Below, piece after piece: positions 23,143 to 31,369 of a stretch of DNA of 47,504 bases. The first letter of the stretch is position 1. Each line of letters begins with the position of its first letter. The notes beneath the pieces were generated by a model that ran no database searches, had not been told where the DNA came from, and was given only the letters and a program-made list of their open reading frames with translations. A program made the translations under genes and the position numbers. This DNA comes from Nitriliruptorales bacterium (GTDB lineage Bacteria; Actinomycetota; Nitriliruptoria; Euzebyales; Egibacteraceae): the NCBI GenBank assembly GCA_007119035.1, contig SKQL01000084.1:1-47504 (forward strand). The letters are read 5' to 3'.

Positions 23143-23390
23143 CGGTCGATCCGGCCGGTATTCCGGTCCGATCGACCACAACCGGCGCGGGTTGAGGTGA
23201 GCGGGTGGAAGCGCAGCATCGCGGTCACCAGCAACCTGCATCCCAGCGGGTTCGACTCGATCATGCCCAAGACCCTCGCCACCGGGACCGTCGACCGGCT
23301 CTTGCGCCACGCCCACGTCGGGCTCACCGAAGGCGGCAGTCACCGCCTCGCCGAAGCGACCGCCGGCAAGGGGTGAAGCCCCTGACCTGA
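23143..23390 (+). pseudogene. istB: IS21-family istB (transposition ATPase) C-terminal relic
   Basis: From 23143 one frame reads WKRSIAVTSNLHPSGFDSIM, then TVDRLLRHAHVGLTEGGSHR and EATAGKG before TGA at 23374. This matches the C-terminal end of IstB helper ATPases of IS21 elements. In intact relatives the protein continues G-V-K/T-P-L-T-stop; that ending is present here in the next frame (GVKPLT, stop at 23390), so one base has been lost near 23371. There is no Walker motif and no istA. It is a decayed end of an insertion sequence, followed by short direct repeats. Confidence 0.72.
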
Positions 23391-23411
23391 CTCGCACCGC
23401 CGGGAGGTCAG

Positions 23412-23446
23412 ATGGCCACCCACCAGGACCTACCATGGCCACCCAC
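23412..23446 (+). repeat. 12-bp direct repeat in a probable IS21 right end
   Basis: ATGGCCACCCAC occurs exactly at 23412-23423 and 23435-23446, with a looser GCGGCCAC copy near 23462. IS21 elements carry multiple transposase-binding repeats at their ends, and these follow the istB relic directly. The outer boundary of the element cannot be fixed without the other end; it lies before about 23510. Confidence 0.5.
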
Positions 23447-23562
23447 ACCCACAGGAAGATCAGGCGGCCACTTACAGGGAAATGGCCTGGCCGCCAAGGG
23501 AATTCCCGATGTCCCTTGACACAGGGGCGCGGATCACCGCACATAGCTGGGAGGTCACCGAA

Positions 23563-26274
23563 GTGCATGACCGGCAGGTACCCGTCGTCACGCCCGGGCA
23601 CAACGACGTCGCTTGGCATGCACTGGAGCCCGCCGAGGTGATCGAGCACCTGGAGACGTCCTTCGAGGGGCTCGACGAGGACATCGCTGCGGAGCGGCTC
23701 GAGCACTACGGACGCAACGAGCTCGAGCCCGAGGAGGCCAAGGGCAATCTCGAGATCCTCCTCCACCAGTTCAAGAGCCCCCTGATCTACATCCTGCTCG
23801 TCGCCGCTGTCGTTACCGTCCTGATCCGGGAGTACATCGACACGGGTGTGATCGTCGGGGTGCTCGTCTTGAACGCCACGGTCGGGTTCATCCAGGAGCG
23901 CAAGGCGGACCGGTCGGTACGCGCGCTGATGCAGCTCGCCGCCCCCAAGTCCGTTGTGGTGAGAAGCGGACAGCGTCGCGAGGTCGAGAGCACGGGACTC
24001 GTGCCGGGCGACGCGGTGCTGCTCGAGTCGGGCACGCGCGTGCCCGCGGACCTCCGGTTGGTGTCGGTCACCGCGTTGCGCGTCGACGAATCGCTGCTCA
24101 CGGGCGAGTCGACGCCGGCGAGCAAGGCAACCAAGCCCGTGGAGGCAGACGCGCTCGCGTCCGAACGGTCCTCCATGGCGCACATGGGATGCGTGGTCGC
24201 GAGCGGACGTGGACGAGGCGTGGTCGTTGCCACGGGTCTCGGAACCGAGCTCGGTCAGATCTCCGCGCAGATTCGAGGCGAGGCGCAACCCGAGAGCCCG
24301 TTGACCCGCCGGATGTTCCGTTTCGCCAACATCATCGCCGCCGCGGTCGCGGGCTCCGCGGTCGTGACGTTCCTCCTTGGCCTGCTCATCGGCGAGCCCA
24401 TGGCGGAGATGTTCCTCACGGCGGTCGCACTTGCCGTTGCGATCGTGCCCGAGGGGCTGCCCGTTGCCTTGACGGTCGCGATGGCGCTCGGGGTCCGACG
24501 GATGGCGCACCGCAACGCGATCATCCGCAATCTGCCTGCGGTGGAGACGTTGGGGAGCACGAACACCATCGGCTCGGACAAGACGGGCACGCTCACGGAG
24601 AACCGGATGACCGTCCAGCGTCTGTGGGCGGGTGGGCAGACCTACAGGTTTCGAGAGGACGACGCCGGCGAGGGCGTACGGCTGCTCCACAGTGCGCCCG
24701 CCCGCGGCGAGCCGGTCGAGCTCACGCTGCTCGCGGGGACGCTGACCAACGAGGCGGAGGTGGAGGGTTGGGACGACGACGAGCCCCGCACGACGGGGGA
24801 TCCTACGGAAGCGGCGCTGCTCGTCGCGGCGGCGCGCCTGGGCATCAGCCCGCACGAGGCCCGGGAGCAGCACCCGGTCGTGGTCGAGGTTCCCTTCGAA
24901 TCGGACCTTCGGTACTCCGTGTCGGTCCGCGAGCACGGCGGAGGGCAGCGAATGTGGGTCAAGGGGGCCCCCGAGCGCCTGCTCGACCTTGCCTCCGCGA
25001 GCCTCGACGAGGCCGGCGAGGTGGTGCCCCTGAATCGGCAGGCGGTCGAGGATGCAGCGGGTGCGATGGCCCAGCGGGGGCTACGTGTCCTCGCGATGGC
25101 TTACCGCGAGGTCGACGAGCCCTACGCGGAGGGCGACGTCCCGCGGCCGGGCGATCTGGTGCTCGTGGGCCTACAGGGCATGTTGGATCCCCCTCGGCAA
25201 GGTGTGCGGGAGGCGATCGCCGGCTGCAACGCCGCGGGTCTCCGGGTGCTCATGATCACCGGGGACCACGCTGCCACCGCTCGGGCCATCGCCTACGACC
25301 TCGACCTCGTCGACGACCCCACCGCGCCCGTGCTGACCGGGCACGAGATGGGACGGATCAGCGACGAGCAACTCGCCGAGCGCGTCCTCGACGTGCAGGT
25401 CTATGCCCGCATGAGCCCCGAGCACAAGCTCCGCATCGTCAAGGCACTGCGCTCGCATGGTGAGGTAACCGCAGTGACCGGCGACGGGGTCAACGACGGT
25501 CCCGCGCTGCGCGCGGCCGAGATCGGCATCGCGATGGGCAAAAGCGGCACCGATGTCGCGCGCGAGGCGAGCGACATGGTGCTCGCCGATGACAACTTCA
25601 CCTCGATCTATCACGCGGTCGAGGAAGGCAGGGTGGTATTCGACAACGTCCGCAAGGTGACGTACTACCTCGTGTCCACGGGGGTCGCTGCGATCGTTGC
25701 GATCCTGTACTCGCTGGCCGCGGGGATCCCCTTGCCGTTCCTCCCCGCGCAGTTGCTGTGGCTCAACGTCGTCACCAACGGGTTGCAGGACGTTGCTCTC
25801 GCGTTCGAGCCCGGGGAGCGAGGCGTCCTCGACCGGCCACCGCGACGGCGTGACGAGCCGGTGGTGTCCCGACTGTTGTGGGAGCGAACGGTCTTCACGG
25901 GCGCGACGATGGCGGTGGGCAGCCTCGTGCTGTTCTCCTGGGCGCTAGCGCAGAACGAGACGTTGGAGCAGGCCCGCAGCGTCGCGCTGACCACGATGGT
26001 CGTCTTCATGGCCTTCCACGTCTACAACGCTCGAAGCGAACGCCAATCGATCTTCTCGATCAGCCCGCTCAAGAACCCATTCCTGCTCGCGGCCACACTC
26101 GGCGCGCTCGCGCTGCACGCCCTCGCGCTGCAGTGGGGCCCGACTCAGTTCATCCTCCGCGTCGAGCCGCTCGACGCGGACACCTGGCTGCGGATGATCG
26201 CGGTCGCGAGCATCGTCATCCTCGTGAGCGAGATCCACAAGCTCCTGCGCAAGGAGCCCTTCGGCAAGCACTGA
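23563..26274 (+). CDS. P-type cation-transporting ATPase (P2/Ca2+-like)
   Basis: 903 residues. There is an N-terminal cation-ATPase domain, E1-E2 motif TGES, M4 motif IVPEGLPVALT, phosphorylation site SDKTGTLT (Asp339, with Gly in place of the usual preceding Cys), KGAPER nucleotide site, and TGDGVNDGPALRAA hinge. M5 and M6 hold NVRKVTYYLVSTG and LLWLNVVTNGLQDVALAFEP. The M4 sequence is Ca2+-pump-like, but M6 has VTNG where SERCA-type pumps have VTDG, so the ion is uncertain. GTG 23563 is preceded by GGGAGG with 8 bases of spacing; earlier in-frame ATGs (23482, 23509) run into IS-end sequence. It is an isolated gene right behind the IS21 relic. Confidence 0.93.
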   Translation: MHDRQVPVVTPGHNDVAWHALEPAEVIEHLETSFEGLDEDIAAERLEHYGRNELEPEEAKGNLEILLHQFKSPLIYILLVAAVVTVLIREYIDTGVIVGVLVLNATVGFIQERKADRSVRALMQLAAPKSVVVRSGQRREVESTGLVPGDAVLLESGTRVPADLRLVSVTALRVDESLLTGESTPASKATKPVEADALASERSSMAHMGCVVASGRGRGVVVATGLGTELGQISAQIRGEAQPESPLTRRMFRFANIIAAAVAGSAVVTFLLGLLIGEPMAEMFLTAVALAVAIVPEGLPVALTVAMALGVRRMAHRNAIIRNLPAVETLGSTNTIGSDKTGTLTENRMTVQRLWAGGQTYRFREDDAGEGVRLLHSAPARGEPVELTLLAGTLTNEAEVEGWDDDEPRTTGDPTEAALLVAAARLGISPHEAREQHPVVVEVPFESDLRYSVSVREHGGGQRMWVKGAPERLLDLASASLDEAGEVVPLNRQAVEDAAGAMAQRGLRVLAMAYREVDEPYAEGDVPRPGDLVLVGLQGMLDPPRQGVREAIAGCNAAGLRVLMITGDHAATARAIAYDLDLVDDPTAPVLTGHEMGRISDEQLAERVLDVQVYARMSPEHKLRIVKALRSHGEVTAVTGDGVNDGPALRAAEIGIAMGKSGTDVAREASDMVLADDNFTSIYHAVEEGRVVFDNVRKVTYYLVSTGVAAIVAILYSLAAGIPLPFLPAQLLWLNVVTNGLQDVALAFEPGERGVLDRPPRRRDEPVVSRLLWERTVFTGATMAVGSLVLFSWALAQNETLEQARSVALTTMVVFMAFHVYNARSERQSIFSISPLKNPFLLAATLGALALHALALQWGPTQFILRVEPLDADTWLRMIAVASIVILVSEIHKLLRKEPFGKH

Positions 26275-26372
26275 CTTCACCGACGCCGGACGAGCTCCGC
26301 GACCGCATGTCGCCCAGGTCGGTCGGTGACTTCGTGCAGCCGGAGTGTAGCCAGCTGGGGCGCCCCTCTGGC

Positions 26373-26765
26373 ATGATCGACACCTTCACGGCGTACGCCG
26401 CGGTCCTCGTCGCCGCAGCCGTCGCGATCATCGTCTGGCGGTTCGGCCCGGGTGACCTTTCGACGCGACCCCGCCACCACTGGGCCGCATCCCGGTCAGA
26501 GCTTCGTGTGGGTCGCTCGGGGACCGCTGTCATGATGGTGGTTCTGCTGCGCTGTGCCGTGAATCGCTGGCGGGAGGAGCTGCTCCACGGGGGTGGGACG
26601 AGGCGCTCCGGAGGCGCCTTCTGCTGCCAGCCGTACGGCGGTCGCGCGTTCGATGCCGGAAGCAGCGCCGGTGACGTCCGCCCCGTCTCGGTCACGCAGA
26701 TCTGCCAGGAGGACACGTCCATGAGCTTCCAGGAGACAGTCGCGATTGGCGTATGCTTCCGTTGA
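26373..26765 (+). CDS. Possible small membrane protein, unrecognised
   Basis: 130 codons. The first 30 residues contain one plausible membrane helix (AYAAVLVAAAVAIIVWRFG) followed by basic residues, like many small actinobacterial membrane proteins. The second half is irregular, and the opposite strand carries a dehydrogenase-like fragment over 26605-26685. No ribosome site or clear promoter is seen. It may be a real short protein or a chance frame in decaying sequence. Confidence 0.25.
   Translation: MIDTFTAYAAVLVAAAVAIIVWRFGPGDLSTRPRHHWAASRSELRVGRSGTAVMMVVLLRCAVNRWREELLHGGGTRRSGGAFCCQPYGGRAFDAGSSAGDVRPVSVTQICQEDTSMSFQETVAIGVCFR
26605..26685 (-). pseudogene. Short-chain dehydrogenase (SDR) N-terminal fragment
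   Basis: On the minus strand the sequence reads DVTGAASGIERATAVRLAAEGA, nearly the SDR cofactor motif (T-G-x3-G-x-G) but with Glu in place of the third glycine's neighbour (GIE for GIG). The rest of the fold is absent; the frame continues into unrelated proline-rich sequence. It appears to be about 27 codons left from a lost gene. The 655-base gap 26275-26929 otherwise holds only the candidate frame above and a promoter. Confidence 0.4.
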
Positions 26766-26834
26766 GGCCCTCCAGGACGAGCAGCGCTCACGAGCGCACT
26801 GTTCCCCTCGTGTGATTAGCACCGTTTGAGATGC

Positions 26835-26863
26835 TTGCGTAGAACCTGACGGATATCTAACCT
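26835..26863 (+). promoter_or_regulatory. Promoter candidate: TTGCGT, 17 bp, TAACCT
   Basis: TTGCGT at 26835-26840 and TAACCT at 26858-26863 are 17 bases apart and would start a message about 55-60 bases ahead of the ATG at 26930, which has its own ribosome site. TATCTA overlaps just upstream as a second possible -10. Confidence 0.45.
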
Positions 26864-26929
26864 TCCCGAGCATTGTGCGCTTGCGGGTCGTCCGCACGTC
26901 GTTTCTCGACACGTCGAAGGGGAGTTGGT

Positions 26930-29386
26930 ATGCAGCAGATGTTCACCAGGGGCTCGTGGTTCGTGCCCGTCGCGGTTATGGCACTGGTCCTGGGGTTGGT
27001 GCTCACCATCGCGGGGCCCGTCAGCGCCCAGGGCGATCAGGGTCATTGGCCACAGGCGCATGGCCCATCCGAGTCCACGCGACAAGCCGATGTGGCGGGT
27101 CCGGCCACCCCGGGGATCAAATGGTGGGCGGACTTGCGCGAGGAGACGCGGGCGGCGCCCGAGGGCTACACGATCGCGGGGGCCTCGCAGCGTCCCACCA
27201 TCGCACCCGATGGCAAGGTGCTCCTTCGTGCGACCAACAACGCGCCTGCAGATGGCCAGGCGGGCAATCGATTGATCGCGCTCGACCCCGACGATGGGTC
27301 GGTTGCCTGGGACACGCCCGACGTGCGCCTCAGCGCTCAGCAGGTGGTGGACTCGCAAGGGCGGATCTGGGTGATCCGCACCGACGAGGACGACTTCGCG
27401 CTCGAGGCACTGGACGCCAGTGACGGCAGCCCCGTGCCAGGCACGCGGATCGACGATGTGCTCGGTCGCGACAACCTCGTGATCGGGGGTGACCCCGAGC
27501 ATCTCCTGATGTTCCGCGACGGGCGAGTGACCGGTGGCGTCGAGGTCTTCGACATCTCCGGTTCCGCACCGGCGCGGGGATGGTTCCTCGACCTCGAGAC
27601 CGCAAGCGGCGGCGACGATCGCTTCGCCGGCCTCGTGGACGATGCGAGCAATGTGCAGCCGGCCTTCCACGGCTCCTCAGTCGTCCTGGCGCTCGAGACC
27701 GAGGACGGAGTGAACCAGATGGTGGCGCTCGATCTCACCGCCGCGGAGCCGGAGGTGGTCGGCGAGGTCGATCTCCCCGTCCTCGAGGAAGGCGTCTTCG
27801 ACGGAGGTGGCGATGCCGAGCCCGATTACCACGGCAGGGTGCACCTGGTGCAGCACGCAGACGACGCCGCATTCCTGGGCGTCCGTGCGGGCGCCGGCAC
27901 CGATGGCGACGGGTACGTGGCCGGTCTCGACCTGGCGGGAATGTCGATCGAGTGGCAGGAGCCGACGCAGGATGCGGACGAGCGGCTGAGCCAAGGCCCG
28001 GGTGAGCTCGCGCTGGTGGGCGATGCGGTCGTCACCCAGACGCACGCGGTGAGGGACATACGTGCCTTCTCCGTGGAGGACGGCTCGCTGATGTGGACGA
28101 GTGTGTCCGCGCGCGGCACCGGTGGTGGACAGACGTTCTCCGTGGCCACCGACGTGGGCGGCTCCGCCTACACACAGATCGACCCGAGTGTGAGCTCGTC
28201 ACCGGACATCTCGATGGCCGCGGTGGACTCGCAAGGTGACCTCCGGTGGGAGGTCACGTGGGAGTCGGTGCAGGCCGTGGCCGGCGAGGAGCTCGCGGGA
28301 GGCCGTGGGGAGACACAGCGGCATGTCGGCCCGATCGACGGTGACGGGACGCTCTACATGCGCCCGGAGAACCGTGACAAGCTCATTGCGTTCGACAACT
28401 CCGGCGACCTGCCCCTCGCCGACGGCGAGGACCCGGATCGTACCGCGGGCAGCAACCGCATCGAGACGTCGGTGGAGCTCTCGCAGGAGTTCGAGTCGGC
28501 GGACTCGGTCGTGATCGCACGCAGCGACGAGTACCCGGATGCGCTCGCGGGCGCACCGCTGGCGACGAGCCTCGAGGCGCCGATCCTGTTGACGCCGAGC
28601 GGGTCGCTGGACCCGGCGGTCGAGGCAGAGATCGAGCGGCTCGGCGCCTCCGAGGCGATCCTGCTCGGTGGCACCGCGGCCCTGTCGTCCTCGGTGGAGT
28701 CGTCGTTGCTCGGCGTGGTCGACGATACCGACCGGTACGCGGGCTCGAACCGGTTCGACACCGCCGCGCAGATCGCCGCTGACGTCCCCAACCCGTCGAG
28801 CCAGGCGTTCGTGGTGCAGGGGCAGGACCCCGAGCCGCATCGGGGCTGGCCGGACGCGGTCGCGGTCTCCGCGCTCGCGGCCTTCACCGAGACCCCGATC
28901 CTGTTGACGCAGACCGACACGCTGCCGTCCGACACCGCCGCAGCGTTGGGCGATATGGACGGGGCGGAGATCGTGGGTGGTACCGCGGTCGTGTCCGCCG
29001 CGGTGCAGAACAGTGTCGAGGGCATCGTCGGCGCCGCGTCGGTCGACCGAACCGCGGGTGCCAACCGGTGGGACACGTCAGCGAAGCTGGCCGACGCGGC
29101 GGTGGCACACGGCATGGAAGCCACGACGACGTGGTTGGCGACGGGCAGCAACTGGCCCGACTCGCTGTCGGCCGCGCCGGTGGTCGGCTCGACCGCGCCG
29201 ACGGTCGCGGCGGGCGGCGGGGTGCTGCTGCTCGTCGACGGTGACGACCTCGACGCGTCGGCGGAGACGCGAAACTGGATCTCCGCCAACAGCGGCGCGA
29301 TCGACCGGATCCGTGTGGTCGGCGGCACTGCGGTGATCTCCGACACCGTGCGGGACCAGGCGCGCGATCACGCCGACATCGACTGA
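26930..29386 (+). CDS. Secreted PQQ-type beta-propeller protein with three CWB2 repeats
   Basis: 818 residues. A signal peptide (hydrophobic core about 11-29, ending VSAQ) precedes a propeller region (about 35-500) with PQQ-like blades: LIALDPDDGSVAWD, ALEALDASDGSPV, IRAFSVEDGSLMWTS and AAVDSQGDLRWEV. Three CWB2 repeats follow from about 500: DRTAGSNRIETSVELS, DRYAGSNRFDTAAQIA and DRTAGANRWDTSAKLA, each with a YPDALAGAPLA- or WPDSLSAAPVV-like strand and an ILLGGTAAL-like strand. It should sit on the wall outside the cell; no enzyme residues are evident. AAGGGGAG lies 5 bases before ATG 26930. Two perfect hairpins follow the stop immediately. Confidence 0.9.
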   Translation: MQQMFTRGSWFVPVAVMALVLGLVLTIAGPVSAQGDQGHWPQAHGPSESTRQADVAGPATPGIKWWADLREETRAAPEGYTIAGASQRPTIAPDGKVLLRATNNAPADGQAGNRLIALDPDDGSVAWDTPDVRLSAQQVVDSQGRIWVIRTDEDDFALEALDASDGSPVPGTRIDDVLGRDNLVIGGDPEHLLMFRDGRVTGGVEVFDISGSAPARGWFLDLETASGGDDRFAGLVDDASNVQPAFHGSSVVLALETEDGVNQMVALDLTAAEPEVVGEVDLPVLEEGVFDGGGDAEPDYHGRVHLVQHADDAAFLGVRAGAGTDGDGYVAGLDLAGMSIEWQEPTQDADERLSQGPGELALVGDAVVTQTHAVRDIRAFSVEDGSLMWTSVSARGTGGGQTFSVATDVGGSAYTQIDPSVSSSPDISMAAVDSQGDLRWEVTWESVQAVAGEELAGGRGETQRHVGPIDGDGTLYMRPENRDKLIAFDNSGDLPLADGEDPDRTAGSNRIETSVELSQEFESADSVVIARSDEYPDALAGAPLATSLEAPILLTPSGSLDPAVEAEIERLGASEAILLGGTAALSSSVESSLLGVVDDTDRYAGSNRFDTAAQIAADVPNPSSQAFVVQGQDPEPHRGWPDAVAVSALAAFTETPILLTQTDTLPSDTAAALGDMDGAEIVGGTAVVSAAVQNSVEGIVGAASVDRTAGANRWDTSAKLADAAVAHGMEATTTWLATGSNWPDSLSAAPVVGSTAPTVAAGGGVLLLVDGDDLDASAETRNWISANSGAIDRIRVVGGTAVISDTVRDQARDHADID

Positions 29387-29425
29387 CCGCCGTTGACCGG
29401 CCTGCGCCAGGCCGGTCAACGGCGG
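29387..29425 (+). terminator. Perfect 18-bp hairpin directly after the stop codon
   Basis: CCGCCGTTGACCGGCCTG pairs fully with its inverse complement around a 3-base CGC loop. It begins on the base after TGA. Such length without mismatch is unusual; it should terminate transcription and protect the message end. No T-run follows. Confidence 0.75.
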
Positions 29426-29459
29426 ACGGGCGGCGTGCTCACCATGGCACGCCGCCCGT
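29426..29459 (+). terminator. Second perfect hairpin (13 bp) with T-rich tail
   Basis: ACGGGCGGCGTGC pairs exactly with GCACGCCGCCCGT around an 8-base loop, directly abutting the first hairpin, and is followed by TTCCTGTCCT. This one has the form of a classical intrinsic terminator. Confidence 0.7.
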
Positions 29460-29617
29460 TTCCTGTCCTCATAGCTCGCGGCGTCCGGCCCCACGCTAGT
29501 GCCCCACGGCCCCCGAGGTTCAAGCTTCCTGTCATGGGTACAGGGGGCCTCTCAAAAGGGTGACCACGACGATGAGGTGGCCGGAGGCAATCGGCCCGAG
29601 CGAGGTCAGGGGAGAAC

Positions 29618-29773
29618 GTGGAGCAACTGGAGCTACTCACCAGGCCCGAGCCCGTCCGGATCAAGGCAGGCAACGACGGAGTGCTCGACTACCGCACCTG
29701 CCCGCACTATGGATGTGGGGCGTTGCGTCCGCTGCCTGCGACGGGTGCGTGCCCCGTCTGCTACAGGGGTTAG
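29618..29773 (+). CDS. Small four-cysteine (zinc-ribbon-like) protein, 51 residues
   Basis: GTG 29618 is preceded by AGGGGAG with close spacing. The 51-residue product has a charged N-terminal half (VEQLELLTRPEPVRIKAG) and a C-terminal half with cysteines 28, 33, 45 and 48 (TCPHYGCGAL ... GACPVC). The C-x4-C-x11-C-x2-C spacing, with a histidine at 30, fits a small zinc ribbon or knuckle. It stands alone between the tandem terminators and the GH6 gene. I do not recognise a named family; regulator or protein-binding adaptor are the usual roles for such ribbons. Confidence 0.5.
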   Translation: MEQLELLTRPEPVRIKAGNDGVLDYRTCPHYGCGALRPLPATGACPVCYRG

Positions 29774-30100
29774 CTCGGGCGATCAACCGGTCGACGACGA
29801 CCGGCGGTGCGAAACCGGCTGGCGAGAATATTCCTGCCCGACGCGGAACCCTCTCATGCTGCCGTCCCTTAAGGTCGACGATGTCCTGATGGGCACGTTT
29901 GCCGGCTAGCTCCCATGGCAGGGTCTTGTCGCTTTCCGAGGGCGCGAGCGGCTCTCGGCCGGCGGGCGATGGTCGGTGTCATGCAGGTGCCACGTAGCGC
30001 TGCGAACGCGTGGCGGGCGAGCGGGTGTGTGGGGCCGGCCTCGGCGTAGCGACAGGAGGGCGTGGTCGAACGCCCCGCACAAACCGAGGAGACAGCAGCG
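29774..30100. other. Intergenic region without a recognisable gene
   Basis: This 327-base gap contains no frame with protein-like pattern on either strand. It probably holds the promoter and leader of the GH6 gene: GAGGAG at 30086-30091 serves its ATG. I see no known riboswitch and no convincing -35/-10 pair. Confidence 0.5.
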
Positions 30101-31327
30101 ATGCTTGTTCGCACACGAAATACGACGTGGCTCATGGGAGCCTTGGGTGTACTCGCCGCGGCCGCCGTTGCCTGGGGGGTGTTGAAACCAGCTCCGGCAG
30201 AGGCACGTAGCTCATCAGTGGCGGGGCAACGCCACTGGGTGGCGCAGGGCCATGTCGGGTGGTGGCTCACCTGGTGGGTCGAGAACGCTCCCGAGGCGGC
30301 GGAAGGTCTGGGGCCGTGGAAACTCGACACGAGCATGCTCCACGACGCGGCTGGGGAAAGGCCTGCGGCCGCGGAGCAGGGGTCGGAGGGGACCTCGACA
30401 GGCGAGGCGGAGGTTGCAGGCGGTGACGACCCCGGCAGCGGAGACGGTCCCGACATCGAGGGAGAGCTCTTCGTCGAGCCCGACAATCCCGCAGGGACCC
30501 AAGCCGACGAGTGGCGGAGCTCACGGCCCGATGACGCGGCGCTGATGGATCGACTCGGGGAGCAGCCGGTGGGGAAGTGGATCGGCGAGTGGAGCGGTGA
30601 CGTTCGCGAGGCGGTCGACACGCACGTGACCGCGGCGCACGCGCACGACTCGCTCCCTGTGCTGGTTGCGTACAACATTCCCGTCCGGGACTGTGCACAG
30701 CACTCCGACGGAGGAGCACCATCAGGAGAGGCGTACGAGGAATGGATCGCGCAGTTCAGCGAGGGGATCGACGACCGTCCCAGCATCGTCATCCTCGAGC
30801 CGGATGCGTTGACGCTGACCGACTGCCTCGACGAGGGCCAGTACGACGAGCGGTTCGGGCTGCTCGCGGAGGCGGTGCGGACACTCGGCTCGAACGCGGA
30901 GACCGCGGTTTACGTCGACGCAGGTCATTCCGGCTGGCGGGAGGCCGGTGAGGTGGCAGATCGTCTCCGGGACGTGGGAATCGAGGAGGCCGCGGGCTTC
31001 GCGCTCAACACCTCGAACTTCCAGGCGACCGACGAGTCGATCGAGTACGGCCGCACGGTCTCCGAGGACATCGACGGCGAGACCTCGTTCGTCATCGACA
31101 CGGGCCGCAACGGTGCGGGCGCGGCGGACGGCGACGACGGATGGTGCAACCCGTCCGACAGGGCGTTCGGCGAGACGCCGACGACCGACACCGGGGAGGA
31201 CCTGGTGGACGCTTACCTGTGGGCGAAGGTGCCCGGGGAGTCGGACGGGGAGTGCCACGGCGGGCCCCCCGCCGGCGAGTGGTGGGGCGAGTATGCCCTG
31301 GGGCTCGCGCAACGGGCCGGTTGGTAG
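30101..31327 (+). CDS. Secreted glycoside hydrolase family 6 (endoglucanase/cellobiohydrolase)
   Basis: 408 residues. A signal peptide (hydrophobic about 12-27) is followed by a region of unknown role and an acidic low-complexity stretch (about 85-130). The GH6 catalytic pattern then runs in order: VLVAYNIPVRDCAQ (Asp197, the usual acid), IVILEPDAL (Asp235), AVYVDAGHSGW, FALNTSNF, FVIDTGRNG, WCNPSDRAFG and LWAKVPGESDGEC. GH6 enzymes cut beta-1,4-glucan with inversion. No separate cellulose-binding module is seen. GAGGAG with a 9-base spacer fixes ATG 30101. A 13-bp perfect hairpin follows 8 bases after the stop. Export suggests external cellulose or a glucan-like polymer as substrate. Confidence 0.93.
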   Translation: MLVRTRNTTWLMGALGVLAAAAVAWGVLKPAPAEARSSSVAGQRHWVAQGHVGWWLTWWVENAPEAAEGLGPWKLDTSMLHDAAGERPAAAEQGSEGTSTGEAEVAGGDDPGSGDGPDIEGELFVEPDNPAGTQADEWRSSRPDDAALMDRLGEQPVGKWIGEWSGDVREAVDTHVTAAHAHDSLPVLVAYNIPVRDCAQHSDGGAPSGEAYEEWIAQFSEGIDDRPSIVILEPDALTLTDCLDEGQYDERFGLLAEAVRTLGSNAETAVYVDAGHSGWREAGEVADRLRDVGIEEAAGFALNTSNFQATDESIEYGRTVSEDIDGETSFVIDTGRNGAGAADGDDGWCNPSDRAFGETPTTDTGEDLVDAYLWAKVPGESDGECHGGPPAGEWWGEYALGLAQRAGW

Positions 31328-31335
31328 AACGCTCG

Positions 31336-31369
31336 GGTGGATCCGGCCGGGATGGCGGCCGGATCCACC
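31336..31369. terminator. Perfect 13-bp hairpin after the GH6 gene
   Basis: GGTGGATCCGGCC pairs exactly with GGCCGGATCCACC around an 8-base loop, starting 8 bases after the GH6 stop. It also lies at the 3' side of the minus-strand ATP-grasp relic, so it could have served both genes. Confidence 0.7.

Noticed and set aside
23068-24936. 622-codon minus-strand frame opposite the P-type ATPase
   Set aside because: The ATPase motifs on the plus strand are unambiguous; this frame has only compositional bias.
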